Below, piece by piece: positions 17,592 to 25,787 of a DNA stretch of 64,000 nucleotides. The notes under the pieces were generated by a model, which saw only the letters and a list, made by a program, of their open reading frames with translations, was not told the DNA's origin and did no database searches. Position 1 is the first letter of the stretch. Every line of letters starts with the position of its first letter. The stretch is from assembly GCF_016625195.1 (NCBI RefSeq), contig NZ_JACVUP010000003.1, positions 1 through 64,000 on the forward strand. Reading direction: 5' to 3'. The DNA comes from Erwinia sp. S63 (lineage in GTDB: Bacteria; Pseudomonadota; Gammaproteobacteria; Enterobacterales; Enterobacteriaceae). The position numbers and the translations under genes are program-made.

Positions 17592-19406
17592 TCATTTTTT
17601 GCATAAAATACTGGGTTTTACTCCATACTCAATACATGCACTCAAAAATGTATTAATAAGCCATATTAACTGCACTGTATAAGGTTTAGCTGACTGACTT
17701 CTCTTTATGATTTCAACTTCATCAACTAGCATTTTTTTTCTTAAAAATGGAGCAGCCAATATTAATTCTCTGTTGGTTTTCGGGCTCTCATTTATCTTGT
17801 CAAGAGCTAACTTAATATCGTCTCTAGACGTACAACTTGGCCTAATTCTACTAATCTGTGTTTGTAGATAGTTTGAGGACCACTCGTTATCATACTTATC
17901 GAGGTAAAGTTCTTTTGGCGAATGCAATCTACCAATATTCTTCAATGCTTGACTTATAACTTCATGAAACTTACTGGCACCATAACTTTCTTTTTTAATG
18001 TATTTAGCATGAATAAACTTTATGGATGGGTTCCCTGATGTAATGTCCAATACAATATGATCAGCCCACTCATCATTCATATCATCACAAATCACAATGA
18101 CGCCTTTATTTGAGTAAATGTTTTCCACTCGTCTAAATAGCGATCTCACAGGGAATCTTTTGATATTTGCAGGATACGACTGTTTATCATCCTTCTCTTT
18201 TTCCGATCTGACACTTGAAAAATCATAACTATCATCAAAGACGGATAGGAAACTATTCAAATTATTTAACATTGTTTTATCTTCAAAACATGAGCGACCA
18301 TGATAACAATACTGAGGTGAATCGAAAGTTATGGTGAATGGCTTAAACTTGTTAATATATTTACTTAGCGACATTAACTGAGTGCCATTTTCACTAATCA
18401 TTATTCCATCAAGATATTTGGATACTATAGTTACAACCTTAGTGTTGAACCTTAGGCGACATTTGAATTTGAATCTTAAGTTGGTAAGCGTTTCACCATC
18501 TAAGAAATATGACGATTTAAATCCATTGAAAACTTTATCTATTTCTACAGAACTTAATGTTACCATTCCTTGGGGCATGTTTTTCGTTAGCGTCAATGTA
18601 CTGGAAGCACCACGTACCATATCATCTAACTCGCTAAGATCTATAAAAATAGCCTTTGGCTGGACTTTTTTTGCTAGTAACTCACTTAAAGTAATAGGGG
18701 AAGAGAAACCTGCCATTAACTTACTTGACAATGATGCTGTGTTGGATAATTCATTTACTGTACTTATTGCCCACGAGCAGAAGTCAAAAAAACCCACCTT
18801 TTTATCTTTATAACCTATTCGTGATGTATTTGGAGTTAAAGTAAATATATCGTTTCCTGCCTTGACTCTAAATGCCCCGGGAATGGAACGCCCAGTCGTG
18901 TTAGGAGAAAGAATTCCAGTTAGGTTTTTTGCTTCCACTGTTCTATTTCTTATCACTGAATCTGAAAGTGACATATTCCTCATGCTAATTTTTTCATACT
19001 CAGGATTCAGCCTTCCATTGAAATTTGAAAATTTATCAAACTCAAAGTATTCTATGAACTTCTCCAGTTCACTCTCAATTGCATCAACATTTTTCTTTGA
19101 TATTATTAAAAAATTCTGAACCTCCAAGAGCATTAGATACGCATACTTGCTTTCTGAAATGATAGTACCTTGTAGAAATGAAGGCTCTTCCATAACTTTA
19201 AAAGACACTAAAGAGTAAGTTAATTTTCCATTGTTTATAACAACTTCAGATTTGATTTCATATATAAGATAGACACCATCTTTTATCGAAGAGACGCTTC
19301 TAAATAGGTTTTTAATTTTATTTTCAGATAAAGCTTTCTTTATCTTAAAAAACTGCGCGTTTTTTGATAAAATCAAATCATTGATATTAAAAATATATTT
19401 AGTCAC
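17592..19406 (-). CDS. Orphan 604-residue protein, possible nuclease-like C-terminus
   Basis: I do not recognise this protein as a named family. It is encoded in DNA much richer in A+T than both flanks, suggesting transfer. The GTG at 19406 is preferred because AAGGG lies upstream; a TTG at 19433 is the other choice. There is no signal peptide or membrane segment. The C-terminal third contains VIVICDDMNDEWADHIVLD, then about ten residues later IKFIHAKY and SKFHEVISQALKNIGRL. This acidic-Glu-Ala-Asp / strand / His-Ala-Lys / helix order resembles a PD-(D/E)XK-type nuclease core seen in helicase- and restriction-associated proteins. That link is an inference from pattern only. It has no partner gene. 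Confidence 0.8.
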   Translation of the reverse strand: MTKYIFNINDLILSKNAQFFKIKKALSENKIKNLFRSVSSIKDGVYLIYEIKSEVVINNGKLTYSLVSFKVMEEPSFLQGTIISESKYAYLMLLEVQNFLIISKKNVDAIESELEKFIEYFEFDKFSNFNGRLNPEYEKISMRNMSLSDSVIRNRTVEAKNLTGILSPNTTGRSIPGAFRVKAGNDIFTLTPNTSRIGYKDKKVGFFDFCSWAISTVNELSNTASLSSKLMAGFSSPITLSELLAKKVQPKAIFIDLSELDDMVRGASSTLTLTKNMPQGMVTLSSVEIDKVFNGFKSSYFLDGETLTNLRFKFKCRLRFNTKVVTIVSKYLDGIMISENGTQLMSLSKYINKFKPFTITFDSPQYCYHGRSCFEDKTMLNNLNSFLSVFDDSYDFSSVRSEKEKDDKQSYPANIKRFPVRSLFRRVENIYSNKGVIVICDDMNDEWADHIVLDITSGNPSIKFIHAKYIKKESYGASKFHEVISQALKNIGRLHSPKELYLDKYDNEWSSNYLQTQISRIRPSCTSRDDIKLALDKINESPKTNRELILAAPFLRKKMLVDEVEIIKRSQSAKPYTVQLIWLINTFLSACIEYGVKPSILCKK

Positions 19407-19613
19407 TTTAATACCCTTATAATTAACATTCAATCGCTCAAGAACAAATTGACAACATTTTAGAGAGAACCGAATAGTAAATAAAATAGTTTAGATTCAG
19501 AAAATACATTAACACTCAAGACATTAAAAGCAATTATCCAAAACAATATCAAGTATTGACTCGCGCAGTATTTAACTTTAAAAATTTGACTTAGATTGCC
19601 TTTTTCACAAAAG

Positions 19614-19991
19614 CTAAGCCGACATCGCGAAATTTGCGTATGCATCCATATCTGCTGCAACCACTTGTAATAAGAAATCCGCATCGCCGCCGATGCTGTA
19701 GCAGGAAACCACATTATCCAGCGCCATCACTTCTTGTTCGAATTTGCGTGTTTCGGCCTCGCTGTGGCTATCAATGATGATGCGCACAAATACCAATACA
19801 TTAAGGCCAATCTTTTTTCGATTAATCACGGCGCGATAACCTTGGCACACATCGTCCTCTGCCAGCTTGCGGACTTTGCGCCAGGACGGCGATGCTGAGA
19901 GGCCAATTTCATCGACAAGATATTGATTGGTTATACGCGCAGCCTTCTGCAACTGCTGGAGGATTTTAATATCTGTCTTGCTTAAGCTCAT
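19614..19991 (-). pseudogene. Lrp/AsnC-family regulator, 3'-truncated
   Basis: Encodes 125 residues of an Lrp/AsnC-type regulator. The helix-turn-helix lies at TDIKILQQLQKAARITNQYL and LVDEIGLSASPSWRKVRKLA (about 6-45), and the RAM domain begins at LNVLVFVRI. It stops at ADMDAYANFAMSA, where family members continue for about 25 to 30 more residues that complete the dimer and ligand-binding face. The sequence becomes AT-rich immediately after. The gene was probably cut when the AT-rich island arrived, so function is doubtful. It is divergent from a DUF2000-type fragment, a common partner arrangement. Confidence 0.75.
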
Positions 19992-20131
19992 CAGAGGAAG
20001 ATCCTTTCCGTTTAACTTCAGTTATCAAATGGTTAGTCCCTAAATCACTCTTTTTGCAATGCATTGCGCAAGCACGCTTCTCACGCCCTGCCGCATACTG
20101 CTTGCACATTAACCGCTTAAATGAGAAGCCA

Positions 20132-20329
20132 ATGAAATCTGACGCAAACACGCATCGCTGCACTATCGTGATCGATCAACAGCAGCCCACCGGATTAGTA
20201 ATTAACGCTGCAAGTGTTATCGGCATCAGTTTTGGAAAGTTGATGGGTCATTTAGTTGGAACGAGTCTCCGGCAATCGCGTTACCCGCGTGCTGCCGTCA
20301 TCGCATTGCTCAATTTCGCAATGCGATGA
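20132..20329 (+). pseudogene. DUF2000-family gene, 3'-truncated
   Basis: From ATG 20132 the product begins with RCTIVIDQQQPTGLVINAAS then VIGISFGKLMGHLVG, the start of DUF2000 proteins (peptidyl-tRNA-hydrolase-II-like fold). These are normally about 140 residues, but this copy becomes unrelated after about 45 residues and stops in a perfect inverted repeat. DUF2000 genes often stand divergent from Lrp/AsnC regulators, as here. Both members of this pair have lost their 3' ends. Confidence 0.65.
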
Positions 20330-20338
20330 CGGCAGCAC
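20289..20338. repeat. Perfect 21-bp inverted repeat
   Basis: The left arm at 20289-20309 (begins GTGCTGCCGTCATCGCATTG) is exactly complementary to the right arm at 20318-20338, with an 8-base spacer. No T-tract follows on either side, so it is not a typical terminator. It sits at the break point of the DUF2000 gene and may be a foldback scar of a rearrangement. Confidence 0.85.
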
Positions 20339-20339
20339 C

Positions 20340-21279
20340 CTTAAGATCTATAGAGCAAATAGTCGGAACTAGTCATATACGATATAGCAACCCTCATTGC
20401 GGTGCGGTGATATTAGGCTCTGATTGCTGGAATCTGGCTTTAAGAAAAATTGAATAATGCAGTTTTAACTGCCTGAGCATGTCCCTGGTTTGTCATAAGG
20501 CTCAAGCAGTCAAGCCCAAAACGAAGCGCATGACGGTTCGGCGAAGCCAGCCACTTTGCGCCTTAATGTAATCAGACTGACGAACCTGTCTACCATTGAG
20601 CTTAAAGTGGCTTCGGAGAGAGAGAGATACGAATGGCAGCTGTGTGCCAAAACAGGACATTGCCCCAGGAATGTATAATCCTCGTGCGGGCAGGTCACGG
20701 CCAGCTGACATGCCGAAGGAGGCCTGCACGCTGACTTTGATGTTCAGAGGTGTGGGCCCGCAGGTCGGTAAAGCTGCATAGCAAGGAAACTGTGCGGCTG
20801 AGAGGATTAATCAGGGAAAACTAAACAGCGCGGGCAAACTGTCCATTAAGCCGTCTCTCTGCCGGATACGACAAAATGCCTTCTTCAGGGCATTGCTAAT
20901 GGAGTCAAGGGAGCCGTGATTCATTTCTGCAGACAATCATTGATCGCATCAGGATATGCCTTTGCAATTTACACGTACTTTATCGCATGCAAGACAGGCA
21001 GAATGCCGCCCTTATACCCGGATGGTGGATTTTGAAATACTGCCAGGCGTAATCGGGAGCGGTGAACGATCCCATGAACACGCGATTAGATGTTTCTGGA
21101 ACTCTGAGACATTGAGTTCGGTGCAGACTGCTGCATCCATCACTGTCTGCCACGCTGAATACGTAAAAGTCTGTTGAAACGGGGTCCATAAAATATCCCT
21201 TACGGTGCCTGAAACACAGCAGGAGCGCTCAGGCTCAAGAGTCCTGCCCCGTCAGGGACGTTGTCATTATTATTCGCTC
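20340..21279. other. 940-bp region with no recognised gene
   Basis: Several short open frames occur on both strands, but none shows a family pattern, a good ribosome-binding site or sensible composition. The stretch contains the second-type repeat copy B (20509-20556) and small hairpins such as GCCTGA/TCAGGC at 21207-21234. It may hold decayed mobile DNA or an RNA gene; nothing specific can be supported. Confidence 0.5.
20509..20556. repeat. Second repeat type, copy B
   Basis: Gap-free partner of 4846-4893, sharing GTCAAGCCCAAAACG (against GTCAGGCCCGAAACG) and CGGTTCGGCGAAGC. About 70 percent identity was counted by eye over 48 bp. Confidence 0.45.
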
Positions 21280-21450
21280 TTACTTTGTGCCCCTTCGGCT
21301 TATCTTTCCGCCTTTACGACCCGCTTCTGCTGCACGCTCCGGGTCATTCTTGAAGTTGCCCCCGCTGGCCTGCCCGCCTTTGCGCCCGGCCTCGACGGCA
21401 CGCTGCCTGTTATGAGCAAAACTCCCGCTGTTAGCCTGTTGATCTGCCAT
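21280..21450 (-). CDS. KGG-repeat stress-induced protein (YciG/YmdF-like)
   Basis: A 56-residue very hydrophilic protein starting MADQQANSGSFAHNRQRAVE. It has two copies of the KGG motif: AVEAGRKGGQASGGNF (about 19-34) and AAEAGRKGGKISRRGT (about 40-55). This is the conidiation-10/YciG/YmdF family of small proteins induced by general stress and stationary phase, often RpoS-dependent in enterobacteria. Molecular function is not settled. The start at 21450 was chosen because the preceding in-frame residues do not fit the family. Confidence 0.88.
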   Translation of the reverse strand: MADQQANSGSFAHNRQRAVEAGRKGGQASGGNFKNDPERAAEAGRKGGKISRRGTK

Positions 21451-22066
21451 AGATACTCCGGTTGGGTGAGTTAACGTATTAACTCTAGTCAGCATTAATC
21501 GGTTTGTATGTAGCGAGACGGTAATTAATAAATCCATACTGATAAAGGCACTCTCTTATTCTCGATTGCGGACACAGCTCTACGGATAGTCAGCAACATT
21601 TATTATATTACATTGGTACTATTTATATGGGCTGAGGATTTATAGACAAAAAAATACCCGCGCTGAGGCGGGTTAAAATTCTTTACAGGTGGGAAAGCCT
21701 GTATTAATACAGAGTTCAGGGTCGCAGTTAAGTTCATATTTATCTTGCAGGACTAAGAATTATCATCAATGAGTAGTGCCATGAAACTTCAAGCGAAGCG
21801 TAAAGCATCCCGAAAGACTAGCGCAGATTTGGGTGAATACATTGCTGGTTTAATCTGAATCCAGCAGCAACCATGAGACTATAGACGATACGGGAAATTT
21901 GGATTTCAATGTGTTTCGCCGCGCCAGCAGCAGACACATACCTGACAAAAAAGCGCAGTGCACCCACCATTATTAGAGCCAGCCGATTCGTGATTTTTTA
22001 TCATGAAACAAGATGATTTCGTTAAGGAAGCCGTAGTCGCTTTCTATTTCAGCCTGAAATCATTGC
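21451..22066. other. 616-bp region with no recognised gene
   Basis: Nothing protein-coding was identified with confidence. A 25-codon frame (21781-21858, beginning ATGAAACTTCAAGCG) and a 38-codon frame (22003-22119, beginning ATGAAACAAGATG) exist on the plus strand but lack strong ribosome-binding sites. A minus-strand terminator lies at 21646-21674, so a small minus-strand transcript is possible. Confidence 0.4.
21646..21674 (-). terminator. Intrinsic terminator on the minus strand
   Basis: On the minus strand ACCCGC pairs with GCGGGT across a six-base loop and is followed by ATTTTTTT. No annotated minus-strand gene ends just before it; the nearest upstream candidate is the small gene at 22067-22231. 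Confidence 0.7.
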
Positions 22067-22231
22067 CTACTCGTATGAAAAATGTATGTAAAAAAACTTG
22101 CCGTCATTATTAACGCATAAGCTTTCCGTATGGCATTTAACTTCAGGATCACGAAACTGTAGCTTAAGGAATGCTATTGTATCAATGTGCAGTAAACGCT
22201 GCTGCGCGCGAGAAATTTCCCTTTTTGTCAT
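22067..22231 (-). CDS. Small hypothetical protein
   Basis: A possible 54-residue protein beginning MTKREISRAQQRLLHIDTIA and ending FFYIHFSYE. No family is recognised. A GC-rich hairpin (CCCGCC/GGCGGG) lies immediately upstream of this ATG and includes the purine-rich stretch that would serve as ribosome-binding site. The frame stays open further upstream to 22360. Coding status is uncertain. Confidence 0.35.
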   Translation of the reverse strand: MTKREISRAQQRLLHIDTIAFLKLQFRDPEVKCHTESLCVNNDGKFFYIHFSYE

Positions 22232-22543
22232 ACTTTTCCCGCCCAGGCGGGAATTTATTTTTCCGCAAGATTCATATTCACAGATCATCCTGTGGCTGTA
22301 ATCGCTTTCACATATTTTCATTTTAAAACAGCATAAAATGACTAAGCAATTATTCGACATTTTTCACGATACCTGCTGATTGTCTGCAAAAAAATCTCCT
22401 TTCTTCCTACTTATAAATCTAACTAATACTGGTCTTAAAAAGGGCATGCGGAATAATAAGAATATTCTTAATATCATTAATTGCAGACGCGCCCGCCCGA
22501 AATGTAAGTAAACTTAAATTTAATTTAAGAGGAGGTAATCACT

Positions 22544-22834
22544 ATGGCCAGCTATACCATCAGGATTGAACTTCGCGAGGCAACAGCTAACACTCTCATT
22601 GAGGTGTTATACACGATGCTCGAAAACGGCTTCTCACGCAGCGTCGTGTGTGAAAAAGGACGCACCTTTGCACTACCAGCTAATGAATATGTCTACGCAG
22701 GAACCGAAAACATACGGAGCTTAACCGACAGGGTTGCCACGCTGGTGAATGCCATCAGTAAGGATCCCCTGGTGCTGGTAACGCAGTCGTCAGAGCGCTG
22801 CTGGTCAGGACTCAGGGGAGTGGATCTGACTTAA
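22544..22834 (+). CDS. Small protein resembling DUF2622 / GhoS-like fold
   Basis: A 96-residue protein with a very strong ribosome-binding site (AGGAGGT) and start at 22544. The opening YTIRIELREATANTLIEVLY, the central GFSRSVVCEKGRTFALPANE and the following TDRVATLVNAI fit the ferredoxin-like layout of DUF2622 proteins, a group that includes the antitoxin GhoS. The likeness is by pattern only and weak. No GhoT-like small membrane toxin follows; the next 314 bp (22835-23148) hold nothing recognisable. Confidence 0.65.
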   Translation: MASYTIRIELREATANTLIEVLYTMLENGFSRSVVCEKGRTFALPANEYVYAGTENIRSLTDRVATLVNAISKDPLVLVTQSSERCWSGLRGVDLT

Positions 22835-23148
22835 CAGAATTAAGCACTGTCTCAAGTTGGTTAAGTGTTTGAACTAAAGTTTACTTAATCTACACATGTT
22901 CCAGCATTGCCTTTTAACAGCCACCTAACTTTGCCCGTTTGATCCAAAACACATACTTTAGCTGTTCGGAACAACTTACATCATTAAGTGCAGCGCGGCC
23001 AAACTACCCTGACAGCAGGGTGCCACACGGAGCCAGAAAATTTGTGAAGGATACTGGACGCTAAGAACCTAAACCGGGCGTTGCTGACGTTAAACTGTAT
23101 TCATCTGGGAGCAAGCCAGCTGGCCGGTTTCCCCGGAAATAGTCGCAT

Positions 23149-23505
23149 TTAGTGGAGGAGTGACGCTTGTACGAATGTTCTACTACCGTCATTCAGAACT
23201 GCCGCCTGGACGCTTCTGATTGCGTCGCGTATCGCTCTCTCCCGGAATGTTTCTTCTGCAGCGAGCAGAAAGGTATGTAGTTTCAGAAGCAGCAGGCCAC
23301 TAGTTATAGACTCCCTCTCATCGAGTAGTTCAATAACCGCTTCGCCCATTATTTTATCAGACAGCTTTTCATCTTCGTTTCTGTACATAAGTGCCTGGCC
23401 TGGTGAAGCACTGCCCATATGGCAGGCGAAGTCGACAGGATACGTTAAAACCTCCGCTTCGACAGATAAAGATGACAAAAAGTTATCTGCCAAATGCATC
23501 TTCAT
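23149..23505 (-). CDS. AriR/YmgB-like regulator of stress and biofilm
   Basis: A 118-residue protein whose second half, KIMGEAVIELLDERESITSG then LLLLKLHTFLLAAEETFRER, follows E. coli AriR (YmgB), which reads VLGQAVTNLML... and LSLIHSLETTSD... in the same order. AriR is a small helical dimer connected with acid resistance and biofilm formation. The N-terminal 45 residues are longer than in E. coli and unrelated to anything I recognise. It is in the same gene-poor stretch as the KGG protein. Confidence 0.6.
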   Translation of the reverse strand: MKMHLADNFLSSLSVEAEVLTYPVDFACHMGSASPGQALMYRNEDEKLSDKIMGEAVIELLDERESITSGLLLLKLHTFLLAAEETFRERAIRDAIRSVQAAVLNDGSRTFVQASLLH

Positions 23506-23589
23506 GATGCGTGCTTAGCCCACAGCCGCATGCGTGAAAGGAAAGTTATGTTCACTGAATTGGAAACACTCAGCTGTCATGACTGAAAC

Positions 23590-23656
23590 GTTTGCAGTTC
23601 GCTCACAGCGGACCTTAACCAACTTAAGGTCTGCTCCGTGCCAAAAGCGGAAGTTT
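23590..23656. repeat. Dispersed intergenic repeat, copy 5
   Basis: A near-complete copy: GTTCGCTCACAGCGGACCTT, AACCAA, then CTTAAGGTCTGCTCCGTGCC and AAAAGCGGAAG. The inner stem AGCGGACCTTAA/TTAAGGTCTGCT pairs almost perfectly and would form a strong hairpin. It lies at the 3' end of the glycine-rich membrane-protein gene. Confidence 0.65.
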
Positions 23657-23691
23657 AAAAGACCGCACTGTATTAAGTATTGGAGAGAAGT

Positions 23692-24726
23692 TCAGGGGTT
23701 TTCAATTTGGAAAAAATGCAAAAACTCAACTGTTTGTTGATTCATGGTTTCAATGGCAGCCAGATGATCAGGCTTTTTCCACTTAATACCGATAATATAC
23801 AGCAAGTCTCGGTAAAAAATACTTAGCTTCCCCCAAGGGTAGAGGGTAGCTAGCCCGTTATCCATTTGTTCCAACCATGTGCGGCAATGGCGATTTAATT
23901 GAACGGTGTACGCTAATACGTCGTTATATTGCTTTTCAAGTTCAGGCTTTAGTGCGAGCAGTTTTCCATGCTCTTGCTCTACAAGTACTTCTTGATCCTT
24001 AAAAGCATGAGCTTTGGTCCAGGCACCTTTCGCCGCGAAATAGATAATGGGTGCAGCGACGATCCCCCCCAGTACCAACATGCCGCCGCTCATTCCTGCT
24101 CCGCCCGCAGCTAGCGCACCACCTCCGAACCAGGCAAGTGTCGCATTGGTTGCTGCAACACCGGACAACGTGCCGATGGCCGTGCCGGTTGACGCGGTGC
24201 CAATGGCTGAAACAAGCGCCCACGCGCCCAGTGCCATTGATCCACCCACAACCCCACCAAATCCTACACTGAGTACGCCGGTATACTGTTGGTTAAATCG
24301 CTCAATGCTTTGCGATGCATACACTGTTGTCCGGGACTGCGTATCAAGAGATAGTGACGTGGTTTCTAACACTTGCTCGATAAGATTCAGTCTAGCTTTT
24401 ACGGTTTTTAGCATGTCACCCAACTCACTAATGCGATTATTAATCTTGGTTTTTATTTGCGTTACTTCGTCATGGGTTATTTTGTAGGAAGCATGGGCGG
24501 ATTCGAAACTTGCTTTTGCGTGCTCTAGTTCTAACGACCCACCGAGTGTGACGATGGCATTTACGGTGCGAAGTCCTGATTTCAATAATCCCATGTTGTA
24601 CCTTGTCCAGTTAAACCTAGATTGATTTATCATCAGGTGGGAAGAGCATGCTTCAGGCGCTATAATCGCAACGATTAAATTGCGTGAATTCATAGCAGAC
24701 AAAGCCCCGTTATCTAGTGAAGCCAT
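23692..24726 (-). CDS. Glycine-rich membrane protein with coiled coils, unknown
   Basis: A 344-residue protein. Residues about 70-125 are predicted coiled coil (charged heptads with ELGDMLKTVKARLNLIEQVL). A hydrophobic, very glycine-rich block follows at about 150-235 (VGGSMALGAWALVSAIGTAS, WFGGGALAAGGAGMSGGMLV, LGGIVAAPIIYFAAKG). Another helical stretch then follows. The 'GGGALAAGGxGM' motif recurs in many bacterial membrane proteins of unknown role. The ATG at 24726 follows TGGAG; a GTG at 24738 is probably part of that ribosome-binding site. It stands between two copies of the dispersed repeat. No function can be assigned. Confidence 0.75.
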   Translation of the reverse strand: MASLDNGALSAMNSRNLIVAIIAPEACSSHLMINQSRFNWTRYNMGLLKSGLRTVNAIVTLGGSLELEHAKASFESAHASYKITHDEVTQIKTKINNRISELGDMLKTVKARLNLIEQVLETTSLSLDTQSRTTVYASQSIERFNQQYTGVLSVGFGGVVGGSMALGAWALVSAIGTASTGTAIGTLSGVAATNATLAWFGGGALAAGGAGMSGGMLVLGGIVAAPIIYFAAKGAWTKAHAFKDQEVLVEQEHGKLLALKPELEKQYNDVLAYTVQLNRHCRTWLEQMDNGLATLYPWGKLSIFYRDLLYIIGIKWKKPDHLAAIETMNQQTVEFLHFFQIENP

Positions 24727-24782
24727 GTTCTGCTCCACGTTAATTAAAACACGGCAATATTAGTAGTTACTAGCATTTGTAA

Positions 24783-24860
24783 GAACAATTGCGAACTTCC
24801 GCTTTTCGCTCACAGCAGACCTTGCCAAGTGAACAGGTCTGCTACGTGCCAAGAGCGGTC
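24783..24860. repeat. Dispersed intergenic repeat, copy 6
   Basis: A full copy: ACTTCCGCTTTTCGCTCACA, GCAGACCTTGCCAAG, then AGGTCTGCTACGTGCCAAGA and GCGG. The 5' flank AGAACAATTGC matches copy 1. It lies between the glycine-rich protein and the protease-like gene. Confidence 0.65.
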
Positions 24861-24967
24861 AATTTGGAAAATAATGGTCATTGGTCTGCCACTAAGGAGT
24901 CGCCATGATATTCGCTATATGTCTGCTAATATACGAATATTTACTGACGCCCCTAGGTGATGATGAT

Positions 24968-25627
24968 ATGCCTCAAATAACCATTCATATTCTGAATGCT
25001 CAGAAAAAACTTACCGCTCACAGTGACTGGCTTCAGACCTGTTTGACCGATACCTACGAAAAAGCCAAAAGGCTGATGCCGATTCCTTCACTGGATGTGG
25101 TTGTTCAAGCCGGGAGGTTTGTTATCCCTGAAAAAGGGCATGCCGGTTTTTGTCCTGAATCAGGCATTGTCAATATAACTGTCCAACCTGAAAACCCTGC
25201 ATTCTTCAAAAACGATGCGCACTCTATTGAACGCATGTTTGCTCATGAACTCCACCATGCTGCAAGGTGGGCGGGACCGGGATACGGATCAACCTTGGGA
25301 GAGGCGCTGGTATCTGAAGGACTTGCAGGGCATTTTTCTCTTGAGCTTTTTGGAGGTGAACCTGAACCTTGGGAAAGCCTCAAGTCAGATACTTTCCAGG
25401 CCTATGCTCCACAGATGCATGATTACTGGCATCGTACTGACTACGACCATAATGCCTGGTTTTTCGGAACCGGAGATTTACCAAAGTGGCTTGGATATAC
25501 CACAGGGTTCAACCTGATTTCCAGGTATCTTGCTGAATCTCCAAAATTGAAAGCTTCAATGCTGGCGAACATAAACGCTGAAGAATTGAAGCAATTTATA
25601 TGGAATTCTGGTACCTCATATATCTAG
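24968..25627 (+). CDS. DUF2268-type putative zinc protease
   Basis: A 219-residue soluble protein with the zincin motif HELHHAARW (about residues 95-103). EALVSEGLAGHFSLELFG (about 115-132) supplies a downstream glutamate of the kind that serves as third zinc ligand in gluzincins. This matches DUF2268 'predicted Zn-dependent protease' proteins, many of which are annotated only by motif. The ATG at 24968 is chosen because the longer frame to 24905 adds a hydrophobic stretch not typical of the family. There is no clear signal peptide at this start. The target is unknown. Confidence 0.78.
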   Translation: MPQITIHILNAQKKLTAHSDWLQTCLTDTYEKAKRLMPIPSLDVVVQAGRFVIPEKGHAGFCPESGIVNITVQPENPAFFKNDAHSIERMFAHELHHAARWAGPGYGSTLGEALVSEGLAGHFSLELFGGEPEPWESLKSDTFQAYAPQMHDYWHRTDYDHNAWFFGTGDLPKWLGYTTGFNLISRYLAESPKLKASMLANINAEELKQFIWNSGTSYI

Positions 25628-25660
25628 AACCATTATTTTACTCGTGGACAGAAGCTGGGT

Positions 25661-25731
25661 AGTCCGCTCCTCGCTAACAGAATCCCTCTCGCCTTTGAAT
25701 CGGGCTGTTTCGTGCATCAAGCGGACGTAGT
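25661..25731. repeat. Dispersed intergenic repeat, copy 7
   Basis: AGTCCGCTCCTCGCTAACAG at the left and TCAAGCGGACGTAGT at the right form complementary outer arms (GTCCGCT and AGCGGAC); the core is diverged. It lies between the protease-like gene and the Lrp-type regulator. Confidence 0.55.
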
Positions 25732-25787
25732 TCTGTCCCAGAGTCTCTATGAATAGCTTAATCACCGACAATCTGGCTTTTAAACGC

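Noticed and set aside
20596-20781. 61-codon frame in the gene-poor region
   Set aside because: It has no recognisable relatives, an arginine/proline-rich composition and no convincing ribosome-binding site, so it is left unannotated.
20956-21189. Overlapping frames on both strands that suggested a transposase remnant
   Set aside because: No DDE motif, terminal inverted repeats or insertion-sequence likeness could be pointed to, so a mobile-element call is not supported.
23590-24860. CRISPR array suggested by repeated GCTCACAGC segments
   Set aside because: The copies are far apart, irregularly spaced, differ in sequence and lie between genes; there are no regular spacers or cas genes.
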